From the IMG/VR virus record IMGVR_UViG_3300032291_000100, positions 1 to 32,217 of that record: a stretch of DNA of 32,217 nucleotides; one strand, given 5' to 3'. How positions within the stretch are numbered: position 1 is the stretch's first letter; each line of letters begins with the position of its first letter. Position numbers and translations under genes: made by a program. This document shows, piece after piece, positions 1 to 5,643 of this stretch. A model generated the notes under the pieces. The model was not told the DNA's origin. It saw nothing but the letters and a program-made list of their open reading frames with translations, and ran no database searches. This stretch comes from a virus.

Positions 1-30
1 AAATTAGCCGACATGAAAGGTAAAAAATGA
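1..30 (+). CDS. 3' end of an upstream gene (partial)
   Basis: The first 30 bases read as an open frame ending in KLADMKGKK and a TGA stop. The stop overlaps the ATG of the endolysin as ATGA, the junction used throughout this genome, which is the main reason to believe it. Too little is present to name it. By position it would be the gene before the endolysin, where phages often keep a holin or another membrane lysis protein. It may be the end of the gene that begins at 32115 if the genome is circularly permuted, but a direct join of the window ends does not keep that frame. Confidence 0.5.
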   Translation, partial: KLADMKGKK

Positions 31-458
31 GCCATCTAAGTAAACACTTTACCCTTGACGAATTGACCGTCACCGACCACCGCGAGTTTGACAACAGCCC
101 GACACAGGAAGAAATCAGCAACCTGCAACGCTTGGCGCAATTGCTGGAGCAGGTCAAGGAAACCCTTGGTGGCAAGCCTGTGATGATTAACTCTGCCTTC
201 CGCAGTAAGCAGGTCAATGATGCAGTTGGAAGTTCTGACAAGTCTCAGCATCGTAAGGGGTGCGCGGCTGACCTCCGAGTACCGGGCGTTACCCCAGATG
301 AGGTAGTCCGTGCGGTTATTGCTGCGGGTTTACCCTTTGACCAAATAATCCGTGAGTACGACCGCTGGACACACATCAGCATCCCGAATACTGAAGATGC
401 AGAACCCCGTGGCAATGCGCTGATTATTGACAAGGCTGGCACTCGTGCGTTTGTGTAG
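27..458 (+). CDS. Endolysin, peptidase M15 (D-Ala-D-Ala carboxypeptidase-like)
   Basis: This 143-residue protein has the zinc ligands of the M15 peptidase family: the block SQHRKGCAADLRV gives His75 and Asp82, and WTHIS gives His116. The upstream INSAFRS segment (about residues 54-60) matches the conserved SGYRS-like strand of M15_3 enzymes. Such enzymes cut peptide stems of peptidoglycan and serve as phage endolysins. There is no signal peptide or membrane segment, so it would need a holin to reach the wall. The start follows AAAGG and overlaps the previous stop. The next gene is convergent, only 12 bases downstream, and no clear terminator lies between them. The family is secure; the lysis role is inferred from phage context. 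Confidence 0.9.
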   Translation: MSHLSKHFTLDELTVTDHREFDNSPTQEEISNLQRLAQLLEQVKETLGGKPVMINSAFRSKQVNDAVGSSDKSQHRKGCAADLRVPGVTPDEVVRAVIAAGLPFDQIIREYDRWTHISIPNTEDAEPRGNALIIDKAGTRAFV

Positions 459-470
459 TTTAACCAGCAA

Positions 471-734
471 TCACGTTTTATAGCCTCGGCTTTGAACAAG
501 CATCGCATCGGTAGCACCAGCCCGTGCAGGAGGTGAATTGTCGGGCTTGTAGATTTGCCCGTCTTTCATGTGATTAAACGTCCTTGGTTCAGCCATGTCA
601 GGCGTGCGTACTATTGGCACGTAGACAGCGCTTTGCCCATAGCGGTAAGTGGTCTTCTCAGGCCGTGCAAACTCACCTAAAGTGGCTTGACGGTTTACGC
701 GCATGAGGTTTGGATTTCCTGCTGCCAGTTTCAT
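471..734 (-). CDS. Small hypothetical phage protein, last gene of the leftward operon
   Basis: An 87-residue soluble protein without recognisable domain. It is basic near its start and rich in Pro, Tyr and Arg. A longer frame begins at 755, but the start at 734 is better: AAAGGAG lies 8 bases upstream and the ATG overlaps the previous stop as ATGA. It is the terminal gene of the recombination operon and runs head-on into the endolysin gene. I do not recognise its function. Confidence 0.7.
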   Translation of the reverse strand: MKLAAGNPNLMRVNRQATLGEFARPEKTTYRYGQSAVYVPIVRTPDMAEPRTFNHMKDGQIYKPDNSPPARAGATDAMLVQSRGYKT

Positions 735-1291
735 GTGTTCTTCTCCTTTAGCCATTCTTGAATGCGAACAAATGCAACTAAATAATTACCATTCTCGGCA
801 AGCCGTGTGGCTTCCAAGAATTGCGCCTCCGTCAGCCCCACCCAAGGGCGTTGTTGCGGGGTGGTGTAGAGCTTGTCCCATGCCTTCAACTTCATTTGCT
901 GGTGAGGAATTAGGCGAACATAACCAATATCATCATCCTCGCAAAAGACACCCACAGGCTCTTGTGCTGGCTGTGCTGCGTCCGGCTCATATTCTCGCTT
1001 TGCTCTGTAGTAATTCGTTGTTGCAATCCACTGCTTCAACTGCTCTTTTTCACTTATGACGTGTGCTGGCTGTGCTGCGAGTTCTTTGCCTCGATGTACC
1101 CCACTCATGTACGCAATTGTCAATTCATCGCCGTGGTCAGGCTCTTGTACTGGCTGTGCCAAGGCTTCCAATGCAATCTCTGTTGCATCCACGCACCTTT
1201 GGATAACCTCTGAATGTTCAAAAGGCGTTCCGTCTGCAAGTGCTGCAACTGGCTCCAAAAGGTAAACGATTTGTTTCAATGCTTCTTTCAT
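731..1291 (-). CDS. Hypothetical phage protein with AQPxxEP linker repeats
   Basis: A 186-residue protein with three parts. The N-terminal helix (about 1-45) ends in ALAQPVQEP. The middle contains further copies of the same linker (AAQPAHV, AAQPAQEPVG). The C-terminal part contains YTTPQQRPWVGLTEAQFLEA, a motif I know from many phage hypotheticals, especially those of Burkholderiales. The linkers come from short direct repeats in the DNA (see findings). Length and module order vary between phages in this group, so it is probably mosaic. Its start overlaps the previous stop as ATGA. Function unknown. Confidence 0.75.
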   Translation of the reverse strand: MKEALKQIVYLLEPVAALADGTPFEHSEVIQRCVDATEIALEALAQPVQEPDHGDELTIAYMSGVHRGKELAAQPAHVISEKEQLKQWIATTNYYRAKREYEPDAAQPAQEPVGVFCEDDDIGYVRLIPHQQMKLKAWDKLYTTPQQRPWVGLTEAQFLEATRLAENGNYLVAFVRIQEWLKEKNT

Positions 1292-1500
1292 TCCACCACC
1301 TCTTGCTTGGCAAGCCGTGCCTCAAGGCGTTTAATCCGTGCGGAGTTATAGGCAACGATGGCTGCGTGGTACTCTTGTGCCGATTCGTGGCGCAACTTGC
1401 TGCGCTGTGCGTCAACTAGCTCATGGCTAATCATCTCCAGCGGTGTGGGCATCGTGTAGTGGTCTTTCAACCATTCCCATACGTTTTTTAAGTGGTTCAT
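1288..1500 (-). CDS. Small helical hypothetical protein
   Basis: A 70-residue, mostly helical protein with many charged residues and a C-terminal segment (about 46-68) compatible with a short coiled coil (NSARIKRLEARLAKQEVVE). No membrane segment or metal motif. It is joined to both neighbours by ATGA overlaps, which supports both its reality and its start. Function unknown. Confidence 0.7.
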   Translation of the reverse strand: MNHLKNVWEWLKDHYTMPTPLEMISHELVDAQRSKLRHESAQEYHAAIVAYNSARIKRLEARLAKQEVVE

Positions 1501-1691
1501 GCTTCCCTCGCTTTTATCATTGCGTCTGCCATTTTGTATGCACCTTCTGCAACTATGTCAAACCATCTTTGGTCAGCTCGACAACCAAGTTGATCTAAAA
1601 ATGGTTGCATAGCCTTGGCTGCAAAGTAATCACGCAGGGTCATGCTCACCGCATGGTCTTTGGTAAAGTATTGAAGTGGTGGTGGTGTCAT
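1497..1691 (-). CDS. Small phage protein of the MTLRDYFAAKAMQ type
   Basis: A 64-residue protein. The block MTLRDYFAAKAMQ followed by a C-terminal AYKMADAMIKARE is a pattern I recognise from many small phage and prophage hypotheticals. In those relatives the protein usually begins at the internal Met (here residue 17, ATG at 1643). The longer start at 1691 is chosen because it overlaps the previous stop as ATGA, but the internal start is possible. It is helical and soluble; function unknown. Confidence 0.7.
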   Translation of the reverse strand: MTPPPLQYFTKDHAVSMTLRDYFAAKAMQPFLDQLGCRADQRWFDIVAEGAYKMADAMIKAREA

Positions 1692-1897
1692 TTGAATATG
1701 CTCTTTGTTAATACGGTTTTAGTGGGTTCGCATTGCACAACACTTGAGGGCTGAATAGCAACAATGTACCCTGCAACAAAAGCGATTGTCGCCACCATGC
1801 CAAGTAATGTCATTAAATCAATAAAGCCATCCCACAGCCGTTCAAATATGGTGAGGGTTGCTATATCAGAGTCAATTGGGTCGGTGTAATTTGCCAT
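1688..1897 (-). CDS. Single-pass membrane protein, hypothetical
   Basis: A 69-residue protein with one hydrophobic stretch at about residues 31-49 (LLGMVATIAFVAGYIVAI), an acidic N-terminus and a polar C-terminus. A GGAG lies about 6 bases before the ATG at 1897, which fixes the start even though the gene then overlaps the end of the winged-helix gene by 37 bases. Its stop overlaps the next start as ATGA. Early phage membrane peptides can act in superinfection exclusion or host takeover, but nothing here shows which. Confidence 0.65.
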   Translation of the reverse strand: MANYTDPIDSDIATLTIFERLWDGFIDLMTLLGMVATIAFVAGYIVAIQPSSVVQCEPTKTVLTKSIFK

Positions 1898-2154
1898 TCT
1901 TGCTCCATTCTGTTTGAGTTACTGCGTACCGTTTGACCTGTTAAACATATCAGCCCGTCTCGTTCAATTTCTTTTACCCGTCTTGCGACTTGGTTGGAAT
2001 CAAGCCCTGTAAGGTTTGCAATTCCATCTTTGCCTAATTTGCCGTTCTTGCGTAGGCAATCCACAATAATTGTGGCGTGATGCTTTGCCAGTTCTTTGGC
2101 AGAATCGGCAGCCAGCCAACTGGTCAACGGGTCGGTGTTTCTTGCTCTAAACAT
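1861..2154 (-). CDS. Winged-helix DNA-binding protein (putative)
   Basis: A 97-residue protein with a recognisable winged helix-turn-helix at about residues 26-72. Two helices precede GKDGIANLTGLDSNQVARRVKEIERDGLI, where 'LTGLDSNQVARRVKEIERDGLI' follows the pattern of a recognition helix and wing in MarR- and ArsR-like folds. It lacks an effector or dimerisation domain. It lies directly after the SSB-like gene. A role as transcription regulator or replication accessory protein is possible; its target is unknown. Confidence 0.65.
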   Translation of the reverse strand: MFRARNTDPLTSWLAADSAKELAKHHATIIVDCLRKNGKLGKDGIANLTGLDSNQVARRVKEIERDGLICLTGQTVRSNSNRMEQEWQITPTQLTLI

Positions 2155-2171
2155 TTTGCACCGCCCTTTCT

Positions 2172-2426
2172 TTAGAATGGAATATCGTCTGCCATATCGT
2201 CAAACCCGCTGCCTCGGCGGGGCTGGTCTTCTCTAGGCTTTGGGTCGTTGAGGTAAGCCCAACCATCCCAACCGCCTTCTTTAAGCGGGATAACGTCAAT
2301 CTTTAGCATTTCCCCATTCTTTGTTTCAATGATTGAACCAATACGCTGATAGCGGTTCTTATTTTGCCCTTGAGCATTTGTGTATTGTCCAACAATACAA
2401 GACACTTCTTTTTTAATTTTTGCCAT
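2172..2426 (-). CDS. Single-stranded DNA-binding protein (SSB-like)
   Basis: An 84-residue protein. The first 55 residues are strand-rich and basic, as expected for a small OB fold. The C-terminus is a disordered linker with charged residues (PKPREDQPRRGSGF) ending in DDMADDIPF, the acidic tip by which bacterial SSB recruits partner proteins. It is shorter than bacterial SSB, but such short forms occur in phages. It sits beside the exonuclease and Erf genes, so it very likely protects single strands made during recombination. GGAG lies 9 bases before its ATG, inside the end of the exonuclease gene. Confidence 0.75.
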   Translation of the reverse strand: MAKIKKEVSCIVGQYTNAQGQNKNRYQRIGSIIETKNGEMLKIDVIPLKEGGWDGWAYLNDPKPREDQPRRGSGFDDMADDIPF

Positions 2427-2428
2427 TT

Positions 2429-3070
2429 TTATTCTCCAATGATTGATTTAAGGGATACAACTTTGGCATCTAATTCTGCCAAAAATATAGTTACTTCGTC
2501 TTCGGCTATCTTGAGCCAATCAGCATTTCGTTCAACACGGAAGACAAAAAGTTGAGCCTTGATTGGCATCCGTGGGTCAAAAACCACATAGTCGCACCAA
2601 GATCTATCAGCGCAACGCATTTGCCACTGCATCTGTGCGTAATATTTTGCGTCTACTGGATTGCCACCTTGTGCATTAATTAACCAACATTCCAAAGCAG
2701 TGCTGGATGATGGGCATTTAATTTCAATCATGCCATCATCACCCACCAACCCATCAGGCGAGGCTCCAGCGGCTTCAATGGTAGGGTGAGATATAAACCC
2801 AACCTCTTCAACCATTTGACCCGTATGCACCTCATACGCAGCTCTAGCAAAAGGTTCTTGTTCTGTACCCCACTGCATTGCTGCATTTGAATACGATTCA
2901 GCTCTAGTTTGAGTGATGCGTTCTAATACAAGTTGGGTCATGTAATTGGTGCGGCTGGTGCTGTAACCTGTTTTTGTTTTGGCAAGCACATCAGCCAATC
3001 GGCTGGCAGTCACTTTGCCAAGTCGAACAGAAAACCAATCTTCCGTACCTTGTTCCATCATTTCAATCAT
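2429..3070 (-). CDS. YqaJ/lambda-type alkaline exonuclease
   Basis: A 213-residue nuclease of the PD-(D/E)XK superfamily. Candidate catalytic residues are Glu72 (GTEQEPFARAAY), Asp106 (GASPDGLVG) and Glu116/Lys118 (EIKCP), followed by a Gln-rich helix (YYAQMQWQM). From memory the spacing 72-106-116-118 equals that of lambda exonuclease 85-119-129-131, which makes the assignment strong. The enzyme resects double-strand ends 5' to 3' and hands the 3' strand to an annealing protein, here the Erf protein encoded just upstream. GGAG stands 7 bases before the ATG, and the start overlaps the erf stop as ATGA. Confidence 0.92.
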   Translation of the reverse strand: MIEMMEQGTEDWFSVRLGKVTASRLADVLAKTKTGYSTSRTNYMTQLVLERITQTRAESYSNAAMQWGTEQEPFARAAYEVHTGQMVEEVGFISHPTIEAAGASPDGLVGDDGMIEIKCPSSSTALECWLINAQGGNPVDAKYYAQMQWQMRCADRSWCDYVVFDPRMPIKAQLFVFRVERNADWLKIAEDEVTIFLAELDAKVVSLKSIIGE

Positions 3071-3615
3071 TGAAATTCTCCTTTCTTTGCGTCCTTGGCC
3101 TTAATGATGGCGGTCTTGGAGTTTTGGTCGTTACCAGCCACTTTGATTGCCTCAAAATATGCAGCCTTCAATTCATCCTCGTTGGTACAGGCTGCAATGT
3201 CAGCAACAAGTGCTTTGACCGTGGCGGCTGATACCGTAGGGGCTTTGGTGGCTGCGTTGCCATCATCATCTTCAGGTGCAATCCCACACGCTGCCATTAG
3301 GCTGTAACGCCGTGCGTAGGTCAGTGCCGAGCCGTAACCCTGTGGGTCTTGCTTGCTGGCTGGAACGTGCAATTTGCCGCATTCCAGCATCTCGCCCGAT
3401 TCGTGGATAAACACGGTTTCTACGGTCACGCCTGTTGTGTCTTCGCTGGTGCGTTGAACAAGTGCTATCCCTGCGCCATTTAAGCCTTCAATCACAGCCT
3501 CAACACAAGCGGCAAGGTCGGCGTAGCGGCTTTTAAAGTGTGGGTTGGTGGATGACTTGAGGGCTGGACCAAAAGCCTTTTGAGCCTTGACTAAGGCGGT
3601 TGCGATATTTTTCAT
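3067..3615 (-). CDS. erf: Erf-family single-strand annealing recombinase
   Basis: A 182-residue protein of the ERF superfamily. Signature blocks are NPHFKSRYADLAACVEAV (about 24-41) and QDPQGYGSALTYARRYSLMAACGI followed by EDDDGNAA (about 89-120). Erf proteins form rings on single-stranded DNA and anneal complementary strands, in P22 for circularising and recombining the genome. The C-terminal third (about 125-182) is helical and lysine-rich and probably binds partners. It is the first of the Erf-exonuclease-SSB cassette. The start is preceded by GAGGA and overlaps the previous stop as ATGA. Confidence 0.92.
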   Translation of the reverse strand: MKNIATALVKAQKAFGPALKSSTNPHFKSRYADLAACVEAVIEGLNGAGIALVQRTSEDTTGVTVETVFIHESGEMLECGKLHVPASKQDPQGYGSALTYARRYSLMAACGIAPEDDDGNAATKAPTVSAATVKALVADIAACTNEDELKAAYFEAIKVAGNDQNSKTAIIKAKDAKKGEFQ

Positions 3616-3788
3616 GCTGATAATTCCTCGTTGATAAGTTCAAGTTGTGTTGTTTTGTCAAAATCTGAAAACTCAAGCCAATGATTTTCACCACAGCAAG
3701 AGCGTTGTTCTCCCTTTGGCTCGGTGCAATAAGCACAAAATTCAAGGTGTTGCATTTGCTCAAAATAAAGTTTAATAAGACCTTTCAT
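3612..3788 (-). CDS. Small Cys-rich phage protein
   Basis: A 58-residue protein with Cys18, Cys21, Cys31, Cys32 and His36, a likely zinc site (CAYC ... CCGENH). A longer frame starting at 3881 exists, but the correct start is the ATG at 3788: GGAG lies 6 bases upstream and the ATG shares its A with the stop of the 25-residue peptide (TAATG). I recognise the pattern from small early phage genes next to recombination genes, but no function is established for it. Confidence 0.7.
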   Translation of the reverse strand: MKGLIKLYFEQMQHLEFCAYCTEPKGEQRSCCGENHWLEFSDFDKTTQLELINEELSA

Positions 3789-3865
3789 TACATACTCCAA
3801 AAATAAAGCACAAAGGGAAGCCCAACCAGGGCGGCGAACAGAAAAGCGGTGGCAATGTCTTTCAT
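3788..3865 (-). CDS. 25-residue predicted membrane peptide
   Basis: A very short frame, MKDIATAFLF followed by AALVGLPFVLYFWSM. It has one charged pair at the N-terminus and then about 20 hydrophobic residues, enough for one membrane span. Its ATG overlaps the stop of the acidic protein as ATGA, and its TAA overlaps the next ATG as TAATG, so it fills exactly what would otherwise be a 73-base gap in a gap-free operon. That fit is the main evidence that it is translated. Function unknown. Confidence 0.6.
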   Translation of the reverse strand: MKDIATAFLFAALVGLPFVLYFWSM

Positions 3866-4071
3866 TCGTGTGACTCCACAATCATGGCTTCAAGAGCGTA
3901 GATGGTGTGAACATCAATGTGCTCATAAAGCTCAATGCCGTTGACGTAAATTTGGTCAATGGTGGCTATTGCGGGAATGGGTGGGTCAATGTCCGTCTCG
4001 GTCTGAGCGTCTTCCCATTCGTATGTAACTTCCCATACGATGTTGTCATAAGTGAGGGTGGCTGAGTGCAT
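3862..4071 (-). CDS. Highly acidic small protein, first gene of the leftward early operon
   Basis: A 69-residue protein with 15 Asp/Glu and no Lys or Arg. Alternating polar and hydrophobic residues in the N-terminal half suggest beta strands (ATLTYDNIVWEVTYEWED), and the C-terminus looks helical (YALEAMIVESHE). The start at 4071 follows AAGGA with 7 bases spacing; a longer frame to 4095 ignores that signal. It is the first gene behind operator/promoter copy A, so it should be made early. The charge resembles DNA-mimic inhibitors such as Ocr or Gam, but no homology is visible and this remains inference. Confidence 0.75.
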   Translation of the reverse strand: MHSATLTYDNIVWEVTYEWEDAQTETDIDPPIPAIATIDQIYVNGIELYEHIDVHTIYALEAMIVESHE

Positions 4072-4115
4072 TTTGATTTCCTTAAAAGACCCCAAGAAGT
4101 TCAGGGCATGAGTGC

Positions 4116-4144
4116 ATTATAATCACAATTGTGAACTATGCAAA
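4116..4144 (-). promoter_or_regulatory. Leftward early promoter A
   Basis: On the minus strand there is a perfect -10 box TATAAT (4116-4121) and, 17 bases upstream, TTTGCA (4139-4144), a 4/6 match to the -35 consensus. Transcription would start near 4109, about 38 bases before the first ATG at 4071. The operator palindrome lies between the two boxes. Confidence 0.65.
4123..4134. promoter_or_regulatory. Operator A: perfect palindrome TCACAATTGTGA
   Basis: A 12-bp perfect palindrome between the -35 and -10 boxes of promoter A, where a bound protein would block RNA polymerase. An identical copy lies at 5243-5254 and a degenerate one at 5330-5341. The best candidate ligand is the Cro-like protein encoded at 5355-5537. 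Confidence 0.65.
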
Positions 4145-4198
4145 CTATTTTTGGAACATTTTTTAATCATGTTTTCGTTGTTGATAGATTTTGTTAAT

Positions 4199-4217
4199 GG
4201 GGCCAAAGCCCCGTTTT
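4199..4217. terminator. GC hairpin after the DUF932 gene, possible terminator
   Basis: GGGGC-CAAA-GCCCC forms a 5-bp GC stem with a 4-base loop, 9 bases beyond the stop of the DUF932 gene. In the direction of that gene no run of T follows (ATTAAC), while on the plus strand GTTTT does. It may weaken read-through into the downstream operon, but it is not a clean intrinsic terminator. Confidence 0.35.
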
Positions 4218-4220
4218 CCC

Positions 4221-5189
4221 TTAAACAAGTAGGAGTGTTTCGGCTTCTGATTTAAGTCTGTTGCCATTGCCAAACCAAGCATTGTTCATGCGTGTGTCTA
4301 CATTGTGTCCACGCTCATGGTCGATGTATTGAGTCACCGCATTCAGCAAGCCCCATCGTGTACCGTAAACCCCGTGGTTTGATGCACCAATACCTGCACC
4401 ATCAAAGAGTTCTAAAACCCGTTTGAAGCCCTTGGACTCTTTCAACTTTTCGGTCTGTGGGTCAAAGATTGCAGGGAATAATTTGCTGGTGAAATTCTTT
4501 GCGTATTCAAGTGAAATACCTTGTCGAGCAAGTGACCTGTATTTATCCATCATTCCATCAAACCCACCAACAATGATGCCGAGGCGTTCTCGCATCAAAC
4601 TTGCATCAAAGTCTGCACCATGAGTTAAAATCACACGACTTGGTGAAAGTTCAGTATCAGCAGCTGAGAGGGTGTTATTGCAGACAACTCGAATACTGGT
4701 GAATTGACCGATGGTTGCAGTTAATCCATCAAAAGATGTGCTGAGAAGTAGATAGCCTTTAACAGCATCATCATTCAAAACTACCGCTTCTTTGTTAACA
4801 TTTGCCAATGCCCAGATTCGTTTACCGCCTTTGATAGCCCCTGCAACCTCAAGAGTAAAACCAACTGATTGCACCAAAGTATTAAAGAAGTCTAAAACTT
4901 CTGCAGGTTGGTGAATTTTGTATCGGTCCGAAACTACACCAAGTGGGATTTTGTTGTCGTTCCGAAAGATCACATTTTTGTTTTTGACTTCCTGAGGCGC
5001 AACCATACCTTCAGGCCAAAACATGACAGGGGAAACTTGTGCCTCCCAATCAAGTCCAGCCTCTTTGCGCCAAACATCAATGGGTGCATCTTGTGTCAAC
5101 TGTTGACCAAGACCGTGCCAAGGAATGCTGTTTGCAAAAGCAATTTCTGCTTTTCCTGTCTGTGTATTGTTTTCGATTAAATGTGCCAT
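4221..5189 (-). CDS. DUF932 family phage/plasmid-like protein
   Basis: A 322-residue protein of the DUF932 (TIGR03299 phage/plasmid-like) family. Typical blocks are the N-terminal WHGLG segment (about 24-28), IPLGVVSDRYKIHQPAEVLDFF (about 81-102), the GKRIWALA strand and FTSIRVVCNNTLSAA (about 163-177). The family is common in phages and plasmids near recombination genes, but its biochemical role is not established. It has its own copy of the promoter and operator and is separated from the downstream operon by a hairpin and promoter A, so it forms an independent unit. AAGGA stands 7 bases before the ATG, as in the acidic gene. Confidence 0.85.
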   Translation of the reverse strand: MAHLIENNTQTGKAEIAFANSIPWHGLGQQLTQDAPIDVWRKEAGLDWEAQVSPVMFWPEGMVAPQEVKNKNVIFRNDNKIPLGVVSDRYKIHQPAEVLDFFNTLVQSVGFTLEVAGAIKGGKRIWALANVNKEAVVLNDDAVKGYLLLSTSFDGLTATIGQFTSIRVVCNNTLSAADTELSPSRVILTHGADFDASLMRERLGIIVGGFDGMMDKYRSLARQGISLEYAKNFTSKLFPAIFDPQTEKLKESKGFKRVLELFDGAGIGASNHGVYGTRWGLLNAVTQYIDHERGHNVDTRMNNAWFGNGNRLKSEAETLLLV

Positions 5190-5235
5190 TTTGATTTCCT
5201 TAAAAGACCGCTACGAAATGTTGCGGCATGAGTAG

Positions 5236-5265
5236 ATTATAATCACAATTGTGAAGCCTTGTAAT
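5236..5265 (-). promoter_or_regulatory. Leftward promoter B, for the DUF932 gene
   Basis: On the minus strand the -10 box TATAAT (5236-5241) is perfect. The best -35 is ATTACA (5260-5265), a 4/6 match at 18 bases. Transcription would start near 5229, about 40 bases before the ATG at 5189. Confidence 0.6.
5243..5254. promoter_or_regulatory. Operator B: perfect palindrome TCACAATTGTGA
   Basis: Identical to operator A and in the same place relative to the -10 box, so the two leftward promoters should respond to the same protein. Confidence 0.65.
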
Positions 5266-5329
5266 TTCTTTTAACAAATAAACTTATCGGTTTATCATTG
5301 TTGATAAGTTTTTTTTATGGGTTATTGAT

Positions 5330-5348
5330 TCACAATGGTGTATATAAT
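5330..5348 (+). promoter_or_regulatory. Rightward promoter C with degenerate operator
   Basis: On the plus strand TTCACAATGGTGTA directly precedes TATAAT (5343-5348) and GC. It aligns without gaps to the minus-strand sequence of copy A at 19 of 22 positions. The palindrome is broken at one half-site (TCACAATGGTGT, 5330-5341), so binding may be weaker than at A and B. No good -35 is visible at 16-18 bases; the promoter may need an activator. A start near 5355 would coincide with the ATG of the regulator gene. Confidence 0.6.
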
Positions 5349-5354
5349 GCTGCA

Positions 5355-5537
5355 ATGAACATCTTAGAAATATCAATCAAATCGGCTGGTGGCACAGGGC
5401 GGTTGGCTTTTATGCTGGACTTAAAGCAGAACGTTGTGTCCAACTGGCGGCAGCGGGGCGTTCCTAAGTCATGGGAACAGGTGTTGAAGTACAAATTTAA
5501 GAAGCAGATTGCGGAAGCGCAAAAGGCTGTGGTATAG
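5355..5537 (+). CDS. Cro-like helix-turn-helix regulator
   Basis: A 60-residue protein. Residues about 11-40 form a helix-turn-helix of the Cro/YdaS kind: GGTGRLAFMLDLKQNVVSNW, then RQRGVPKSW, where VVSNWRQRGVP is the recognition helix and following turn. The length fits a Cro-like protein with no second domain. A longer frame begins at 5298 but would place the promoter inside the gene. The ATG at 5355 is 6 bases after the TATAAT and has no Shine-Dalgarno, so the mRNA is probably leaderless. It is the only Cro-like regulator near the three operators and is divergent from the leftward genes, as in lambdoid switches. Confidence 0.75.
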   Translation: MNILEISIKSAGGTGRLAFMLDLKQNVVSNWRQRGVPKSWEQVLKYKFKKQIAEAQKAVV

Positions 5538-5643
5538 TTTTTTTGAAACACGGCTAGGTTTGGCTTGATCTCCAAACTGAAAAGGGTTACACCTTCCCCT
5601 GCCGCAGTTTCTTTCAAAGGTGCGTTAAAAAGGTAAAAACTTG

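Larger units (their letters stand above)
4069..4200. repeat. Control-region duplication, copy A
   Basis: This region matches 5187-5320 in three blocks: 23 identical bases covering the start codon and ribosome site (4069-4091 / 5187-5209), 29 of 31 bases with the -10 and operator (4105-4135 / 5225-5255), and 19 of 23 bases farther upstream (4178-4200 / 5298-5320). The distance from operator to the last block is 55 bases in both copies. Sequence between the blocks has diverged. This is an old duplication of a whole promoter region. Confidence 0.75.
5187..5320. repeat. Control-region duplication, copy B
   Basis: Counterpart of 4069-4200, upstream of the DUF932 gene. It keeps the ribosome site, -10, operator and the upstream TTGTTGATA block. 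Together the two copies flank the DUF932 gene as direct repeats about 1.1 kb apart. Confidence 0.75.

Noticed and set aside
4199-4217. Hairpin as a clear terminator for DUF932
   Set aside because: Stem is good, but no T-run follows in the direction of the gene; kept only as a weak call.
5298-5354. Upstream extension of the Cro-like gene
   Set aside because: It would include the operator and TATAAT in the coding sequence; ATG at 5355 agrees with the family length.
5565-5636. TTG-started frame of 23 codons before the DUF1376 gene (LISKLKRVTPSPAAVSFKGA...)
   Set aside because: No good ribosome site and no joint with neighbours; content is plausible but too short to support.
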